DNA from: Sphaerisporangium fuscum
GTDB taxonomy: Bacteria > Actinomycetota > Actinomycetes > Streptosporangiales > Streptosporangiaceae
Direction: 5' to 3'
DNA length: 64,000 bases
Assembly (NCBI RefSeq): GCF_018531465.1
Contig: NZ_JAHDTF010000020.1
Location: 124,001 to 188,000, forward strand
Position numbers and translations under genes: made by a program. The notes beneath the pieces were generated by a model, which was given only the letters and a program-made list of their open reading frames with translations, was not told the DNA's origin and ran no database searches. Of the stretch, positions 56,374 to 64,000 are shown in pieces (position 1 is the first letter of the stretch; each line of letters begins with the position of its first letter).

Positions 56374-57141
56374 TCAGATGCGGGGGCCGAGGAAGGTGCC
56401 GCCGGTGGCGTCGATGAGGTCGCCGGTGATCCAGCGGGCGTCGTCGGAGGCGAGGAACGCCACGATGTCGGCGATGTCGGACGGCCGGCCGATGCGGTTC
56501 AGGGCGGACGCGGTCGCCGTGAGGGCTTCCACCTCGGGACTGGAGTGGATCCAGGCGTTCGGCTCGGTGTCGGTGATGCCGGGGGCCACGGTGTTGACGG
56601 TGATGCCTCGCTCGCCCACGGCCTGGGCCAGGGTCCTGCTCAGGACGTTGATGGCGCCCTTGGCCATCGAGTAGGCGAGTTCCTGGGTGATGGCGATGCG
56701 CGTGTCGGCGGAGGAGATGTTGACGATGCGGCCGCCGTCGGAGAGCAGGGGCAGGGCCCGCTGGATGATGAAGAACGGTGCGCGCATGTTGAGGGCGACC
56801 AGCCGGTCGAACTCCTCGGGGGTCGTGCGCTCGATCGAGCCGGTTCCCATCGCGCCGCCCGCGTTGTTGACCAGGATGTCCAGCCGGCGCCCGTCCAGGC
56901 CGTCCTCCAGCCCGGCGAACAGTGTGTCGACGTCGCCGGGTGCGCCGAGCTCGGCTCGGATGGTGAAGGCGCGCCCGCCCGCCTCCTCGATCGTCGCGAC
57001 CGTCTCCTTGGCCGCGGCCTCGTTGTGGCCGTAGTGCACCGCCACGTACGCGCCGTCGGCGGCCAGGCGCTGGGCGATCGCCCGGCCGATGCCCCGCGAA
57101 GCACCCGTGACCAGCGCCGTCTTGCCGGAAAGCTTGCTCAT
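56374..57141 (-). CDS. Short-chain dehydrogenase/reductase
   Basis: This 255-residue NAD(P) oxidoreductase starts MSKLSGKTALVTGASRGIGRAIAQRLAADG with the TGxxxGIG loop. ILVNNAGGAMG, ISSADTRIAITQELAYSMAKGAINV (catalytic Ser, Tyr and Lys) and VNTVAPGITDT follow. The start at 57141 is preferred because GAGGAG lies 8 nt before it; the ATG at 57150 has no spacing. It is divergent from a tetR gene, with a palindromic operator in the gap. Confidence 0.93.
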   Translation of the reverse strand: MSKLSGKTALVTGASRGIGRAIAQRLAADGAYVAVHYGHNEAAAKETVATIEEAGGRAFTIRAELGAPGDVDTLFAGLEDGLDGRRLDILVNNAGGAMGTGSIERTTPEEFDRLVALNMRAPFFIIQRALPLLSDGGRIVNISSADTRIAITQELAYSMAKGAINVLSRTLAQAVGERGITVNTVAPGITDTEPNAWIHSSPEVEALTATASALNRIGRPSDIADIVAFLASDDARWITGDLIDATGGTFLGPRI

Positions 57142-57170
57142 TTCGTCCATCTCCTCAGCTCGTGCGACAT

Positions 57171-57193
57171 AACTGTATATGCCGCATACAGTT
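57171..57193. promoter_or_regulatory. TetR operator between the SDR and tetR genes
   Basis: AACTGTAT-N7-ATACAGTT is a perfect inverted repeat in the 107-bp divergent gap. A degenerate second copy (TGTATGTTATAGACAGT) follows at about 57197-57213. Confidence 0.7.
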
Positions 57194-57248
57194 TTGTGTA
57201 TGTTATAGACAGTTCCTGAGGAAGCGTCAAGACGAGCCGGGAGTGCTG

Positions 57249-57974
57249 ATGGCGGCGAAGGGGAACGGGAGCGGCGACCTCGCCCGAGGCATGGATCTCC
57301 TCTGGGGTACGGCGGACAGGCCCAGTCGCGGCCCGAAACCGAGCCTGTCGGTCGACCAGATCACCCGCACGGCCGTCGAGATCGCCGACGCCGAAGGCCT
57401 GCCGGCCGTCTCCATGCAGCGGATCGCCGCGGCGTTCGGCTTCACCACCATGTCGCTGTACCGGTACGTGCCGGGCAAGGCCGAACTGATCGCCCTCATG
57501 ATCGACATGGCCATCGGCGAACGGCCCGACCTCGATGGGGTGCCGGGCGGATGGCGTGACCGCCTGGCCGAGTGGGCTCGGCGGTGCCTGCGGACCTTCA
57601 CGCGGCGGCCCTGGCTGCTGGAGGTCACGAACGTGCACCGCGTGATGGGGCCGAACGAGCTTGGATGGATGGACGCGGCGCTCGCGGTCCTGGCGGCGGC
57701 CGGGTTCACGCCTGTGGAGCAGCACGACGCGTTCCTGCTCGTCGTGGGGCACGTCCGCAGCGTCGCCCATTTCACCGTGGGCGCCGACAGGCTGCGGGTC
57801 GCCGACTGGTCGGCCGCCATGGGAGAACGGCTGATGCGGGACGCCGATCGGTTTCCAGCGGTGGTCGCGGCGATCCAGGGCGGTGGGTACGCCAAGGCGT
57901 CGGACGAGCCCTTGGAGTTCGGGCTGCGCTGCCTGCTGGACGGGCTCGAGAAGCTCCTCGCCGAACGCGGCTGA
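57249..57974 (+). CDS. TetR-family transcriptional regulator
   Basis: This 241-residue protein starts MAAKGNGSGDLARGMDLLWG after GGGAGTGCTG. The helix-turn-helix is at about residues 38-85 (LSVDQITRTAVEIADAEGLPAVSMQRIAAAFGFTTMSLYRYVPGKAELIALMIDMA), the TetR/AcrR type with a TetR_C-like C-terminal domain. It is divergent from the SDR gene, its probable target. It overlaps no neighbour; a convergent DMT transporter gene ends 11 bp later. Confidence 0.9.
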   Translation: MAAKGNGSGDLARGMDLLWGTADRPSRGPKPSLSVDQITRTAVEIADAEGLPAVSMQRIAAAFGFTTMSLYRYVPGKAELIALMIDMAIGERPDLDGVPGGWRDRLAEWARRCLRTFTRRPWLLEVTNVHRVMGPNELGWMDAALAVLAAAGFTPVEQHDAFLLVVGHVRSVAHFTVGADRLRVADWSAAMGERLMRDADRFPAVVAAIQGGGYAKASDEPLEFGLRCLLDGLEKLLAERG

Positions 57975-57984
57975 GGCGTCTCGG

Positions 57985-58944
57985 CTAGGGCGTCGTGGAG
58001 CGGCGGGCGGTGAGGACGAGGGTGACCCCGATCCCGGAGATCACCATGCCGAGGAAGATGCTCGCAGACGGCTTCTGCCCGAGGATCGGGACCGCGAGCA
58101 GGGCCGTGACCGGCGGCACGAGGTAGAGCAGGCTGGTCGCCGCGCCGGCCGGGCGGCGGCGCAGCAGGACGAACAGCAGGGTGAAGGCGCCGATCGAGTT
58201 CACGATCGCCAGCCACGCGAGGGAGCCGAGGGCCGGCACGGTCAGCGGCATCCCGAGTCCGCCGTGCGCGATCGCCAGCGGAAGAGTGGTGGCCGTGGCG
58301 CCGAGGAGCTGGATCGTGGTCCCCGTGCGCAGGTCGACGGACTGGCCGAACTTCTTCTGGTACAGCGTCCCGGCGGCGAGTCCCGCCAGGGCGAGGCCGG
58401 TGAAGGCGTACCCGGTGAGCCGCCCGCCGCCGGACAGCTTCTCGCCGAGAGAGACGGCGACGCCGGCGAGGCCGAGAGCGAGCCCCGCCCACTGGCGCGG
58501 CTGCAGGCGTTCGGAGAAGAGGGGGACGGCCACGGCCGCGACGATCAACGGGCACGCGCTGAGGATCAGCGAGGACAGCCCGGCCGGCACTCCCTGCCCG
58601 AGTCCGAAGTAGACCGCGCCGAGCTGGACCGTCTGGAGCAGCACACCGGTGACCAGGAGGTGGAGGTAGACGCGCGGCTCCCTGGGCCAGGGGGCCCGGG
58701 TGAGGAGGGCGACGATCCCCACGACGGCGGTCGCGATGACGAACCGCCACGCCAGCAGGGCCATCGAGGCTCCGCTGCGGGCGCCGATGGTCCCGGCGAG
58801 ATAGCCGCTGCTCCAGATCAGGACGAACACGACCGGGAGGCCGGCGGCGACGAGCCGTCCCCTCGTCCAGGGCCGGCGCGGGGGATGGGAGGACGTGGTG
58901 CCGCTGTTGAGAAGGTGGGCGGAGTCGTCGATGCGCGTTCTCAC
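57985..58944 (-). CDS. EamA/DMT-family transporter
   Basis: This 319-residue protein has ten membrane helices in two EamA halves (AAGLPVVFVLIWSSGYLAG ... RPGAATSLLYLVPPVTALLAVPIL). The first half includes SSLILSACPLIVAAVAVPLFSERLQPRQWAGLALGLAGV. These proteins export metabolites or amino acids. The GTG start follows AGAGGAGAAGCG. It is divergent from the CGNR gene across a repeated operator, so it is likely its target. Confidence 0.9.
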   Translation of the reverse strand: MRTRIDDSAHLLNSGTTSSHPPRRPWTRGRLVAAGLPVVFVLIWSSGYLAGTIGARSGASMALLAWRFVIATAVVGIVALLTRAPWPREPRVYLHLLVTGVLLQTVQLGAVYFGLGQGVPAGLSSLILSACPLIVAAVAVPLFSERLQPRQWAGLALGLAGVAVSLGEKLSGGGRLTGYAFTGLALAGLAAGTLYQKKFGQSVDLRTGTTIQLLGATATTLPLAIAHGGLGMPLTVPALGSLAWLAIVNSIGAFTLLFVLLRRRPAGAATSLLYLVPPVTALLAVPILGQKPSASIFLGMVISGIGVTLVLTARRSTTP

Positions 58945-58960
58945 CGCTTCTCCTCTCTGG

Positions 58961-59056
58961 TGTAACAGGTCGACGCGTTACGTGCGACTGTAACCCCATG
59001 ACTCGTTACACGACAAGCCGGTCGTTTCGTGCCGTCTCGGTGTAACGCCTGGAGCC
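58961..59056. promoter_or_regulatory. Repeated TGTAAC-N10-GTTACA operators
   Basis: Three copies lie in the divergent gap between the EamA and CGNR genes: TGTAAC-N10-GTTAC (58961-58981), TGTAAC-N10-GTTACA (58989-59010) and a degenerate TGTAAC-N10-GTATC (59041-59061). The constant N10 spacer suggests a dimeric regulator, most simply the CGNR protein. Confidence 0.7.
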
Positions 59057-59069
59057 GTATCGTTGCGGT

Positions 59070-59657
59070 ATGGAGCTGAACGGCGCTCAGCCAGGGGGAT
59101 TCGAGGCGCGGATACGGCGGCTCCGCACCGGAGCGACATGGCTGGACCTCGTGGCGACGGTGAGTGCGGCCTACGGCCCTTCGCCGGTGGAGCGCCTGGA
59201 CGGCGTCGAGGCGCTCGGCGAATGGCTGGCGGCGGTGAAGCTGCTGCCGGAGGCCGCCCTCACGGAGGACGACCTGCTCCGGACCCGAGATCTCCGGGAG
59301 GCCCTGCGCGGTCTCGCGCTCGCCGTCGTAAACGCGCGGGCCCGGCCGGACGGCGCGGCCGAGCTGGTCAACGAGGTCCTCGCCGCTGACCGGCCCCTCG
59401 GCCTGGAGACCGACGGCCCGGCCCGGCTCGCCGCCCGGCGCCCCGCCACCTTCCAGGAGGCGCTCGCCCGCATCGCCCGCCAGGCCGTCGAACAGCTGAC
59501 CGGTCCGTGCGCGGACAACCTTCGCACCTGTGACGAACCAGAGTGCGCGATGCTGTTCCTCGACCCGGGCGGGCGGCGCAGGTGGTGCGTGGCGGAGGTC
59601 TGCGGCGTCCGCAACCGCGTCCGTGCCCACCGCCGGCGCCGCCGCGCCGAAGCCTGA
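59070..59657 (+). CDS. CGNR zinc-finger regulator with an ABATE domain
   Basis: This 195-residue protein starts MELNGAQPGGFEARIRRLRTG. An all-helical N-terminal ABATE-type domain (residues about 20-145, including ALRGLALAVVNARARP) is followed by a zinc finger with CDEPECAMLFLDPGGRRRWCVAEVCGVRNR, a CGNR variant reading CGVRN. TATCGT 6 nt before ATG suggests a leaderless mRNA. It is divergent from an EamA transporter and has repeated palindromes in its promoter. Confidence 0.85.
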   Translation: MELNGAQPGGFEARIRRLRTGATWLDLVATVSAAYGPSPVERLDGVEALGEWLAAVKLLPEAALTEDDLLRTRDLREALRGLALAVVNARARPDGAAELVNEVLAADRPLGLETDGPARLAARRPATFQEALARIARQAVEQLTGPCADNLRTCDEPECAMLFLDPGGRRRWCVAEVCGVRNRVRAHRRRRRAEA

Positions 59658-59666
59658 CCGCTCCGG

Positions 59667-61103
59667 CTAGGCGACCGGTTCCCGGACCTTCTGGGTCGCC
59701 GGGGCGGTGGTCTCGGCGGGCTTGGCGCGCAGGGAGTAGAGGGCGACGGGGACGCCGAGGACGATGATGGCGGCGGCGACGACCAGGGCCAGGCGGTAGC
59801 CGTCCAGGAACGCCGTCAGCGGCGCCGCGTCGGCCGCCGCCGCCGTGCTCTGGCGGGCGCTCAGGATCGCGCCGAGGATGGTCACGCCGAGCAGGCCGAA
59901 CACCTGACGCGAGACGTTCAGCACGCCCGAGGCGACGCCCGCGCGGCCGGTCGGGAGCGCCCCGAGGACGGCGTTGGTGAGCGGTACGAGCAGGCCCGCG
60001 CCGGCGCCGTACACCAGCAGCCAGGGAAGCAGTCGCGGATAGGTGCCGTGTTCGCCGATCAGGGAGATGCCGAACACCGACACCGCCATCACGCCGAGCC
60101 CCACGGCGACGGTCGCGCCGGTGCCGAAGCGGGCGGCGATCCTCGGAGAGACGGTCGAGATCGCCGACATCAGCAGGGCCATCGGGACGAATCCGGCTCC
60201 GGCCTCGGTCGGGGTCAGGGCGAGCACGTTCTGCAGCCACATGGCGGTGAAGAAGTAGATGCCGAACACCCCGAACGACCACAGGCCCGTGGACAGCATC
60301 CCGCCGCTGAACACCCGCTCGCGGAACAGCGACAGGTCGATCATCGGCTCGCTGGAGCGCCTTTCGAACAGCAGGAACGCCGCCCCCGCGACCGCCGCCG
60401 CGGCGAAGGAGCCGAGGATCGGCCAGGAGGTCCAGCCCTGGCTCTGCCCCTCGATAAGCGCGTAGGTCAGGCCCAGCAGGGCCGCGGAGGAGGTCAGCAG
60501 GCCGGGCAGGTCGAGACCGGTGGCCCGGTGGCCTCGCCCTCCGGGGACGCGGACGGCCCAGGCGCCCAGCGCGAAGGTGACCACGCCGATCGGGAGGTTG
60601 ATCAGGTAGATCCAGCCCCAGTGCCAGTGCTGGCTGATGAACCCGCCGGTCAGCGGGCCGAGGGCGAGGGCCAGGGCGCCGATCGCGGTCCACAGGCCGA
60701 CGGCGCGGCCACGCTCCCGGGGGTCGGGGAAGGTCACGGGGATCAGTGACAGCGTGGTGGGCGCCAGCAGGGCGGCCCCGACACCCTGTACGCCCCGGCT
60801 GAGCACGAGCGTCGTCCCGTCGCCGGACAGGCCCGCCGCCGTCGAGGCCAGCGTGAAGACGCCGAGGCCCACCAGGAACATCCGCCGCTGCCCGAACACG
60901 TCGGCGAGCCGGCCGCCGGCCAGGAGCAGCCCGGCGAACACCAGCATGTAGGCGCTGACGATCCACTCCAGTCCGGAGATCGTCAGGCCGAGATCGCGCT
61001 GGATCGTCGGCAGGGCCACGTTGACCACGTTGTTGTCCAGATACGTCATGAAGGTGGCGAGGGACACCGCCACCAGTGCCCACCATCGGCGATCCACAGT
61101 CAT
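59667..61103 (-). CDS. MFS drug exporter (EmrB/QacA, 14 helices)
   Basis: This 478-residue transporter starts MTVDRRWWALVAVSLATFMTYLDNNVVNVALPTIQRDL. WIVSAYMLVFAGLLLAGGRLADVFGQRRMF is the helix 2-3 loop. LWTAIGALALALGPLTGGFISQHWHWGWIYLINLPIG is the antiporter motif of drug exporters. It should pump small toxic compounds out with protons. It is divergent from a tetR gene whose candidate operator repeats lie between them. Confidence 0.93.
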   Translation of the reverse strand: MTVDRRWWALVAVSLATFMTYLDNNVVNVALPTIQRDLGLTISGLEWIVSAYMLVFAGLLLAGGRLADVFGQRRMFLVGLGVFTLASTAAGLSGDGTTLVLSRGVQGVGAALLAPTTLSLIPVTFPDPRERGRAVGLWTAIGALALALGPLTGGFISQHWHWGWIYLINLPIGVVTFALGAWAVRVPGGRGHRATGLDLPGLLTSSAALLGLTYALIEGQSQGWTSWPILGSFAAAAVAGAAFLLFERRSSEPMIDLSLFRERVFSGGMLSTGLWSFGVFGIYFFTAMWLQNVLALTPTEAGAGFVPMALLMSAISTVSPRIAARFGTGATVAVGLGVMAVSVFGISLIGEHGTYPRLLPWLLVYGAGAGLLVPLTNAVLGALPTGRAGVASGVLNVSRQVFGLLGVTILGAILSARQSTAAAADAAPLTAFLDGYRLALVVAAAIIVLGVPVALYSLRAKPAETTAPATQKVREPVA

Positions 61104-61118
61104 CTCCTCTACGGTGTA

Positions 61119-61165
61119 CTTGTACGGCGTACATGTACGATGTAGAGGAAAGCTTGTACGGCGTA
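61119..61165. promoter_or_regulatory. TetR operator repeats between the exporter and tetR
   Basis: CTTGTACGGCGTA occurs at 61119-61131 and 61153-61165, 34 bp apart. The first lies in a GTAC-GGC-GTAC palindrome. The second overlaps the TATAGT -10 (61164-61169) of the tetR gene, whose GTG is 6 nt further on. Confidence 0.65.
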
Positions 61166-61175
61166 TAGTTGTCAA

Positions 61176-61847
61176 GTGGCCCAAGACAAACTGACCCGGG
61201 AGACGGTGGTCGAGCAGGCGCTGGCGCTGGCCGACGAGGAGGGCATCGGCGCGGTCACCATCCGGCGTCTCGCCACCCGCCTCGGCGTCACGCCCATGGC
61301 GCTCTACTGGCACTTCAAGAACAAAGACGAGCTGATGTGGGTGCTCGCCGAGTACGTCATGAACGGCGTCACCGCCGACGTCTCCCCGGGCGACCCGTGG
61401 GAGAAGCGGCTGCGGGTGATGGTGGAGGCGCTCGTCAACGCCATGCGCGAGCACGACTGCCTGCCCGACCTGCTCGCCTCGCTGGAGAAGCACCATCTGA
61501 CGAGCTTCAACCGGGCGACGGAGGCGGCGCTCGCCGCGCTGGGCGCGGCCGGGTTCACCCTCCGCGAGGGGTACTACGTCTCGACCTACCTGCTCAACGG
61601 CGCCATCGGCCTGGTGCAGTCGGAACCGGGACGCCACTCCGGCCCGAGCGAGGAGGAGCGGGCGGAGGCACGCCGGCAGCGCAGGCTCAAGCTGGAGTCG
61701 ATGCCGGTCGACCGGTACCCGAACATGGTCGCCTACGGCTCGACCCTCGCCGAGCCGCCGGACATCGAGCAGTACTACACCTTCGGTGTCGACCTGCTCA
61801 TCAGCGGCGTCCAGGGCATGAGGCGGGGCCGTGGCGACGGGCGGTGA
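61176..61847 (+). CDS. TetR-family transcriptional regulator
   Basis: This 223-residue protein starts MAQDKLTRETVVEQALALADEEGIGAVTIRRLATRLGVTPMALYWHFKNKDELMWVLAEYVM, a TetR/AcrR helix-turn-helix with a tetracycline-repressor-like C-terminal domain (FTLREGYYVSTYLLNGAIGLVQ). It lies between two MFS exporters. The same GTAC-(GGC/GCC)-GTAC palindrome core is upstream of both, so it probably represses both and itself. Confidence 0.92.
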   Translation: MAQDKLTRETVVEQALALADEEGIGAVTIRRLATRLGVTPMALYWHFKNKDELMWVLAEYVMNGVTADVSPGDPWEKRLRVMVEALVNAMREHDCLPDLLASLEKHHLTSFNRATEAALAALGAAGFTLREGYYVSTYLLNGAIGLVQSEPGRHSGPSEEERAEARRQRRLKLESMPVDRYPNMVAYGSTLAEPPDIEQYYTFGVDLLISGVQGMRRGRGDGR

Positions 61848-61850
61848 CCG

Positions 61851-63320
61851 TCACGCCCGGGGCCGGGCGAGGGCCGCGGCGACCAGGCCCGCGAGCGCGA
61901 CGGCCGCGAGCACGAGGTAGGTCCGGTGGAACCCCGACATGAGCTCCTCGACCGCAACCGGGGACAGACGTGACAGCGTCCCGGCGTAGACCAGGTCCCG
62001 CAGCTGTGGTGACAGGGCGCTGGTCAGCACGCTGAGGGTGGTCGCGACGCTGAGCACGATGCCCGCGTTCATGATCATCAGGCGGAAGCCGTTGACCACG
62101 CCGAGGCTGCCCGGCGGCAGCGCGCTCATGACCTGGGTCGTGTTCCCCGTGAGGAACGTCCCGTTGCCGCATCCCGCGAGGAACAGCCCCGTCCCGATGA
62201 TCCAGTACGGCGTCGTGGCGCCGGACGACAGCATCAGGCTCAGCAGGCCGGCGAAGTTGAGCACGCACCCCCCGACCGACAGGGCGTACGGCGAGATCCG
62301 CCGGCCGAGCGCGCCGGTGACGGGCGAGGCGAGCGCCATGCCCACGGGCACGGGAAGCACGCCGAGCCCCGCCGTGAACGCGTCCATGCCCCGCGCCGCC
62401 TGGAAGTACAGCGCGACCAGCAGCACGAGCGCCGACCGCGACAGGGCGGCGCAGAACGACGCGAGGTTGGCGAACGCCAGCATGCGCTCGCCGAACAGGC
62501 GAAGGTCCAGCACCGGGTGGGAGACCCGGCGCTCGACGACCAGCAGCACCGGCACCAGGACCAGGAAGATCACAAGGCCGGTCACCACGACGGGGCCGGC
62601 AAGGCCTTCCGAGCCGGCCTGCGACAGGGCGATGAGCAGGGCGGACAGCGCGGCGAACACCAGGAGGTTGCCGGTGACGTCGACCGGCGTCCGGGGGCCC
62701 GGCGGCACCCGGCGCAGCGTCACCCAGCCCCACACCAGCCCGATCACCGCGAAGGGAACGTTGAGCCAGAAGACCCACTGCCAGCCGGCGGTCTCGGCGA
62801 TGAGGCCGCCGATGGTCGGCCCGGCGAGCTGGGCCATCGACAGGGTGCCGATGTACACGCCCATGCCCTGGCTGAGCCGGTCGGGCGGGAACGCGGCCGT
62901 GATGATGACGGTCCCGTTGGCGAGGATCATCGCGGCGCCGAGCGCCTGGAGCGCCCGCATGGCGATCAGGAAGCCGACATCAGGGGAGAGCCCCGCCAGC
63001 AGCGAGGTGATCGTGAACAGGGCGAACCCGGCCAGGTAGATCTCACGCCGCCCGAACAGGTCGGCCACGCGCCCGAAGAACACCAGTGTCGCGGTGTTGA
63101 CCAGCAGGTACGACAGCAGGATCCAGGACGAGGCGAACGCGTCGGCGCCGAAGTGGCGTACGACGGCGGGCAGGGCCACGTTCAGCGTGCTGGCGTTGAC
63201 GCCGATGAGGACCAGCCCGAGGCTGGTCACCGAGCAGACCCGCCAGGCGTGGCGCAACTGCTTGGCGTACTCAGGGGTGCCGGGCTGAAGGGCTGTGGCC
63301 TCGGGCCGCAGGGTGACCAT
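61851..63320 (-). CDS. MFS drug exporter (EmrB/QacA, 14 helices)
   Basis: This 489-residue transporter starts MVTLRPEATALQPGTPEYAKQLRHAWRVCSVTSLGLVLIGVNASTLNVALPAVVRHFGADAFASSWILLSYLLVNTATLVFFGRVADLFGRREIY. VYIGTLSMAQLAGPTIGGLIAETAGWQWVFWLNVPF is the drug exporter motif. It ends 3 bp after the convergent tetR gene. A perfect palindrome with the same core as the tetR operator lies just upstream of its start. Confidence 0.93.
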   Translation of the reverse strand: MVTLRPEATALQPGTPEYAKQLRHAWRVCSVTSLGLVLIGVNASTLNVALPAVVRHFGADAFASSWILLSYLLVNTATLVFFGRVADLFGRREIYLAGFALFTITSLLAGLSPDVGFLIAMRALQALGAAMILANGTVIITAAFPPDRLSQGMGVYIGTLSMAQLAGPTIGGLIAETAGWQWVFWLNVPFAVIGLVWGWVTLRRVPPGPRTPVDVTGNLLVFAALSALLIALSQAGSEGLAGPVVVTGLVIFLVLVPVLLVVERRVSHPVLDLRLFGERMLAFANLASFCAALSRSALVLLVALYFQAARGMDAFTAGLGVLPVPVGMALASPVTGALGRRISPYALSVGGCVLNFAGLLSLMLSSGATTPYWIIGTGLFLAGCGNGTFLTGNTTQVMSALPPGSLGVVNGFRLMIMNAGIVLSVATTLSVLTSALSPQLRDLVYAGTLSRLSPVAVEELMSGFHRTYLVLAAVALAGLVAAALARPRA

Positions 63321-63332
63321 GACCTCTAGTGT

Positions 63333-63349
63333 GACGTACGCCGTACGTC
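63333..63349. promoter_or_regulatory. Palindromic operator upstream of the second exporter
   Basis: GACGTACG-C-CGTACGTC is a perfect palindrome. Its GTACGCCGTAC core is the reverse complement of the GTACGGCGTAC core at 61122-61132. Confidence 0.65.
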
Positions 63350-63380
63350 CGCTTTATCGAATATGTCCCCAAATAGGGGG

Positions 63381-64000
63381 TCAGCGGGCCCGCCTGCGCA
63401 GTCCGTCGAGGTCGTAGATGGTCACCCGCCGGCGGCCGGTCTCGATCAACCCCCGGTCGCGCAGCGAGCGCAGGGCCTTGCTGACCGCCTCGCGGGAGGC
63501 GCCCGTCCAACCGGCCAGCTCGTCCTGCGAAAGGGGAAGCACGACCCGCACCGTGCCGCCGTTCGTCTCGCCGAAGCGCTCCGCCAGCTCGACCAGCCGG
63601 GTGGCCACCCGCCCCGCGGTGTCGAAGGCGCCGTACTCCACGCGCTTGCGGTCGGAGTCGCGCAGCCGGTCGACCACGAGCCGCAGCAGCAGGACGGCGA
63701 CCCGGCCGTGGGTGTTGAGGAAGCCGGGGAAGTCGCGCACGACCAGGGCCTCGACGGCCTCCAGGGCGGTGACCGTGCCGGAGCGGGGCTCACCGCTGAT
63801 GAACGACATCTCGCCGAGCAGGGCGCCGGGGCCGCGGACGGCCAGGACGACCTCAGTGCCGCTCGCGGTGTGGGAGGAGACCTTCACCCGCCCGGAGGTG
63901 AGCACGAGCACCCAGTCGGAGGCGTCGCCCTCGGTCATCACCGTCGCGCCGCGCTCCCACCGCCTCCTGCGGCCACAGCCGAACAGATCGGCGGTCTCCT
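63381..64000 (-). CDS. Crp/Fnr-family regulator, 5' end cut by the window edge
   Basis: The reverse strand stays open to the edge, reading TADLFGCGRRRRWERGATVMTEGDASDWVLVLTSGRVKVSS and continuing with VVLAVRGPGALLGEMSFISGEPRSGTV, a cyclic-nucleotide-binding-type fold. A helix-turn-helix at the C terminus (LPLSQDELAGWTGASREAVSKALRSLRDRGLIETGRRRVTIYDLDGL) is the Crp type. The ligand and targets are unknown. At least the first 20-30 residues are missing. Confidence 0.93.
   Translation of the reverse strand, partial: ETADLFGCGRRRRWERGATVMTEGDASDWVLVLTSGRVKVSSHTASGTEVVLAVRGPGALLGEMSFISGEPRSGTVTALEAVEALVVRDFPGFLNTHGRVAVLLLRLVVDRLRDSDRKRVEYGAFDTAGRVATRLVELAERFGETNGGTVRVVLPLSQDELAGWTGASREAVSKALRSLRDRGLIETGRRRVTIYDLDGLRRRAR

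Overview
The window is high-GC DNA with dense, short-spaced genes, many GTG starts and many promoters whose -10 box lies only about 6-7 nt before the start codon (leaderless mRNAs). This points to an actinomycete. The order bldC - conserved hypothetical - valine/leucine dehydrogenase - DUF3073 protein - purM - purF matches what I recall of filamentous actinomycetes such as Streptomyces. A member of the Streptomycetales or Streptosporangiales is therefore likely, but no species can be named from the sequence alone.

Layout. 0-10 kb: a divergent pair of IclR regulators, small conserved proteins, a tryptophanyl-tRNA synthetase preceded by a Trp-Trp leader peptide and attenuator hairpin, a GNAT acetyltransferase, an aminoglycoside-type nucleotidyltransferase, a sugar-nucleotide epimerase-like protein, a two-component system, and a MarR-like regulator behind a MerR/SoxR-type promoter. 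10-15 kb: an accessory region ending at a tRNA-Lys gene. A 44-bp duplication of the tRNA 3' part bounds a 2.36-kb decayed integrative element with a frameshifted tyrosine integrase. A second, older integrase remnant lies just outside it. 15-20 kb: a PspC protein, an MFS exporter, a zincin-like metallopeptidase, a membrane metallophosphoesterase and a tRNA-Glu/Asp/Phe cluster. 20-30 kb: a dienelactone hydrolase, a damaged alpha/beta hydrolase, a cyanophycin cluster (cphB-cphA), a prolyl oligopeptidase preceded by a 31-codon peptide gene, a secreted beta-helix protein and a membrane protein. 30-43 kb: an Lrp regulator, a luciferase-like oxidoreductase with a deaminase, dinB, a glutathionyl-hydroquinone-reductase-like enzyme, a GAF-ANTAR regulator, pyrD, a copper chaperone with a CsoR-like operator, a GH20 hexosaminidase, an N-acetylmuramoyl-L-alanine amidase, and LacI and TetR regulators. 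43-53 kb: the conserved bldC-vdh-purM-purF block and a Tat-exported PhoX phosphatase behind a PhoP box. 53-64 kb: an island of oxidoreductases and efflux pumps, nearly every one divergent from or next to its own regulator (TetR four times over the island's regulator pairs and a CGNR protein once), with clear palindromic operators, ending in a Crp/Fnr regulator cut by the window edge.

How the parts work together. The 53-64 kb region looks like a set of inducible detoxification and efflux modules. The cyanophycin genes suggest nitrogen and carbon storage as an Arg-Asp polymer. PhoX, the Trp attenuator and the CsoR site show nutrient- and metal-responsive control. No single large unknown system is evident. 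The less expected signals are the cyanophycin pair, the peptide-protease pair, the eroded tRNA-Lys element, and several operators readable directly from the DNA.
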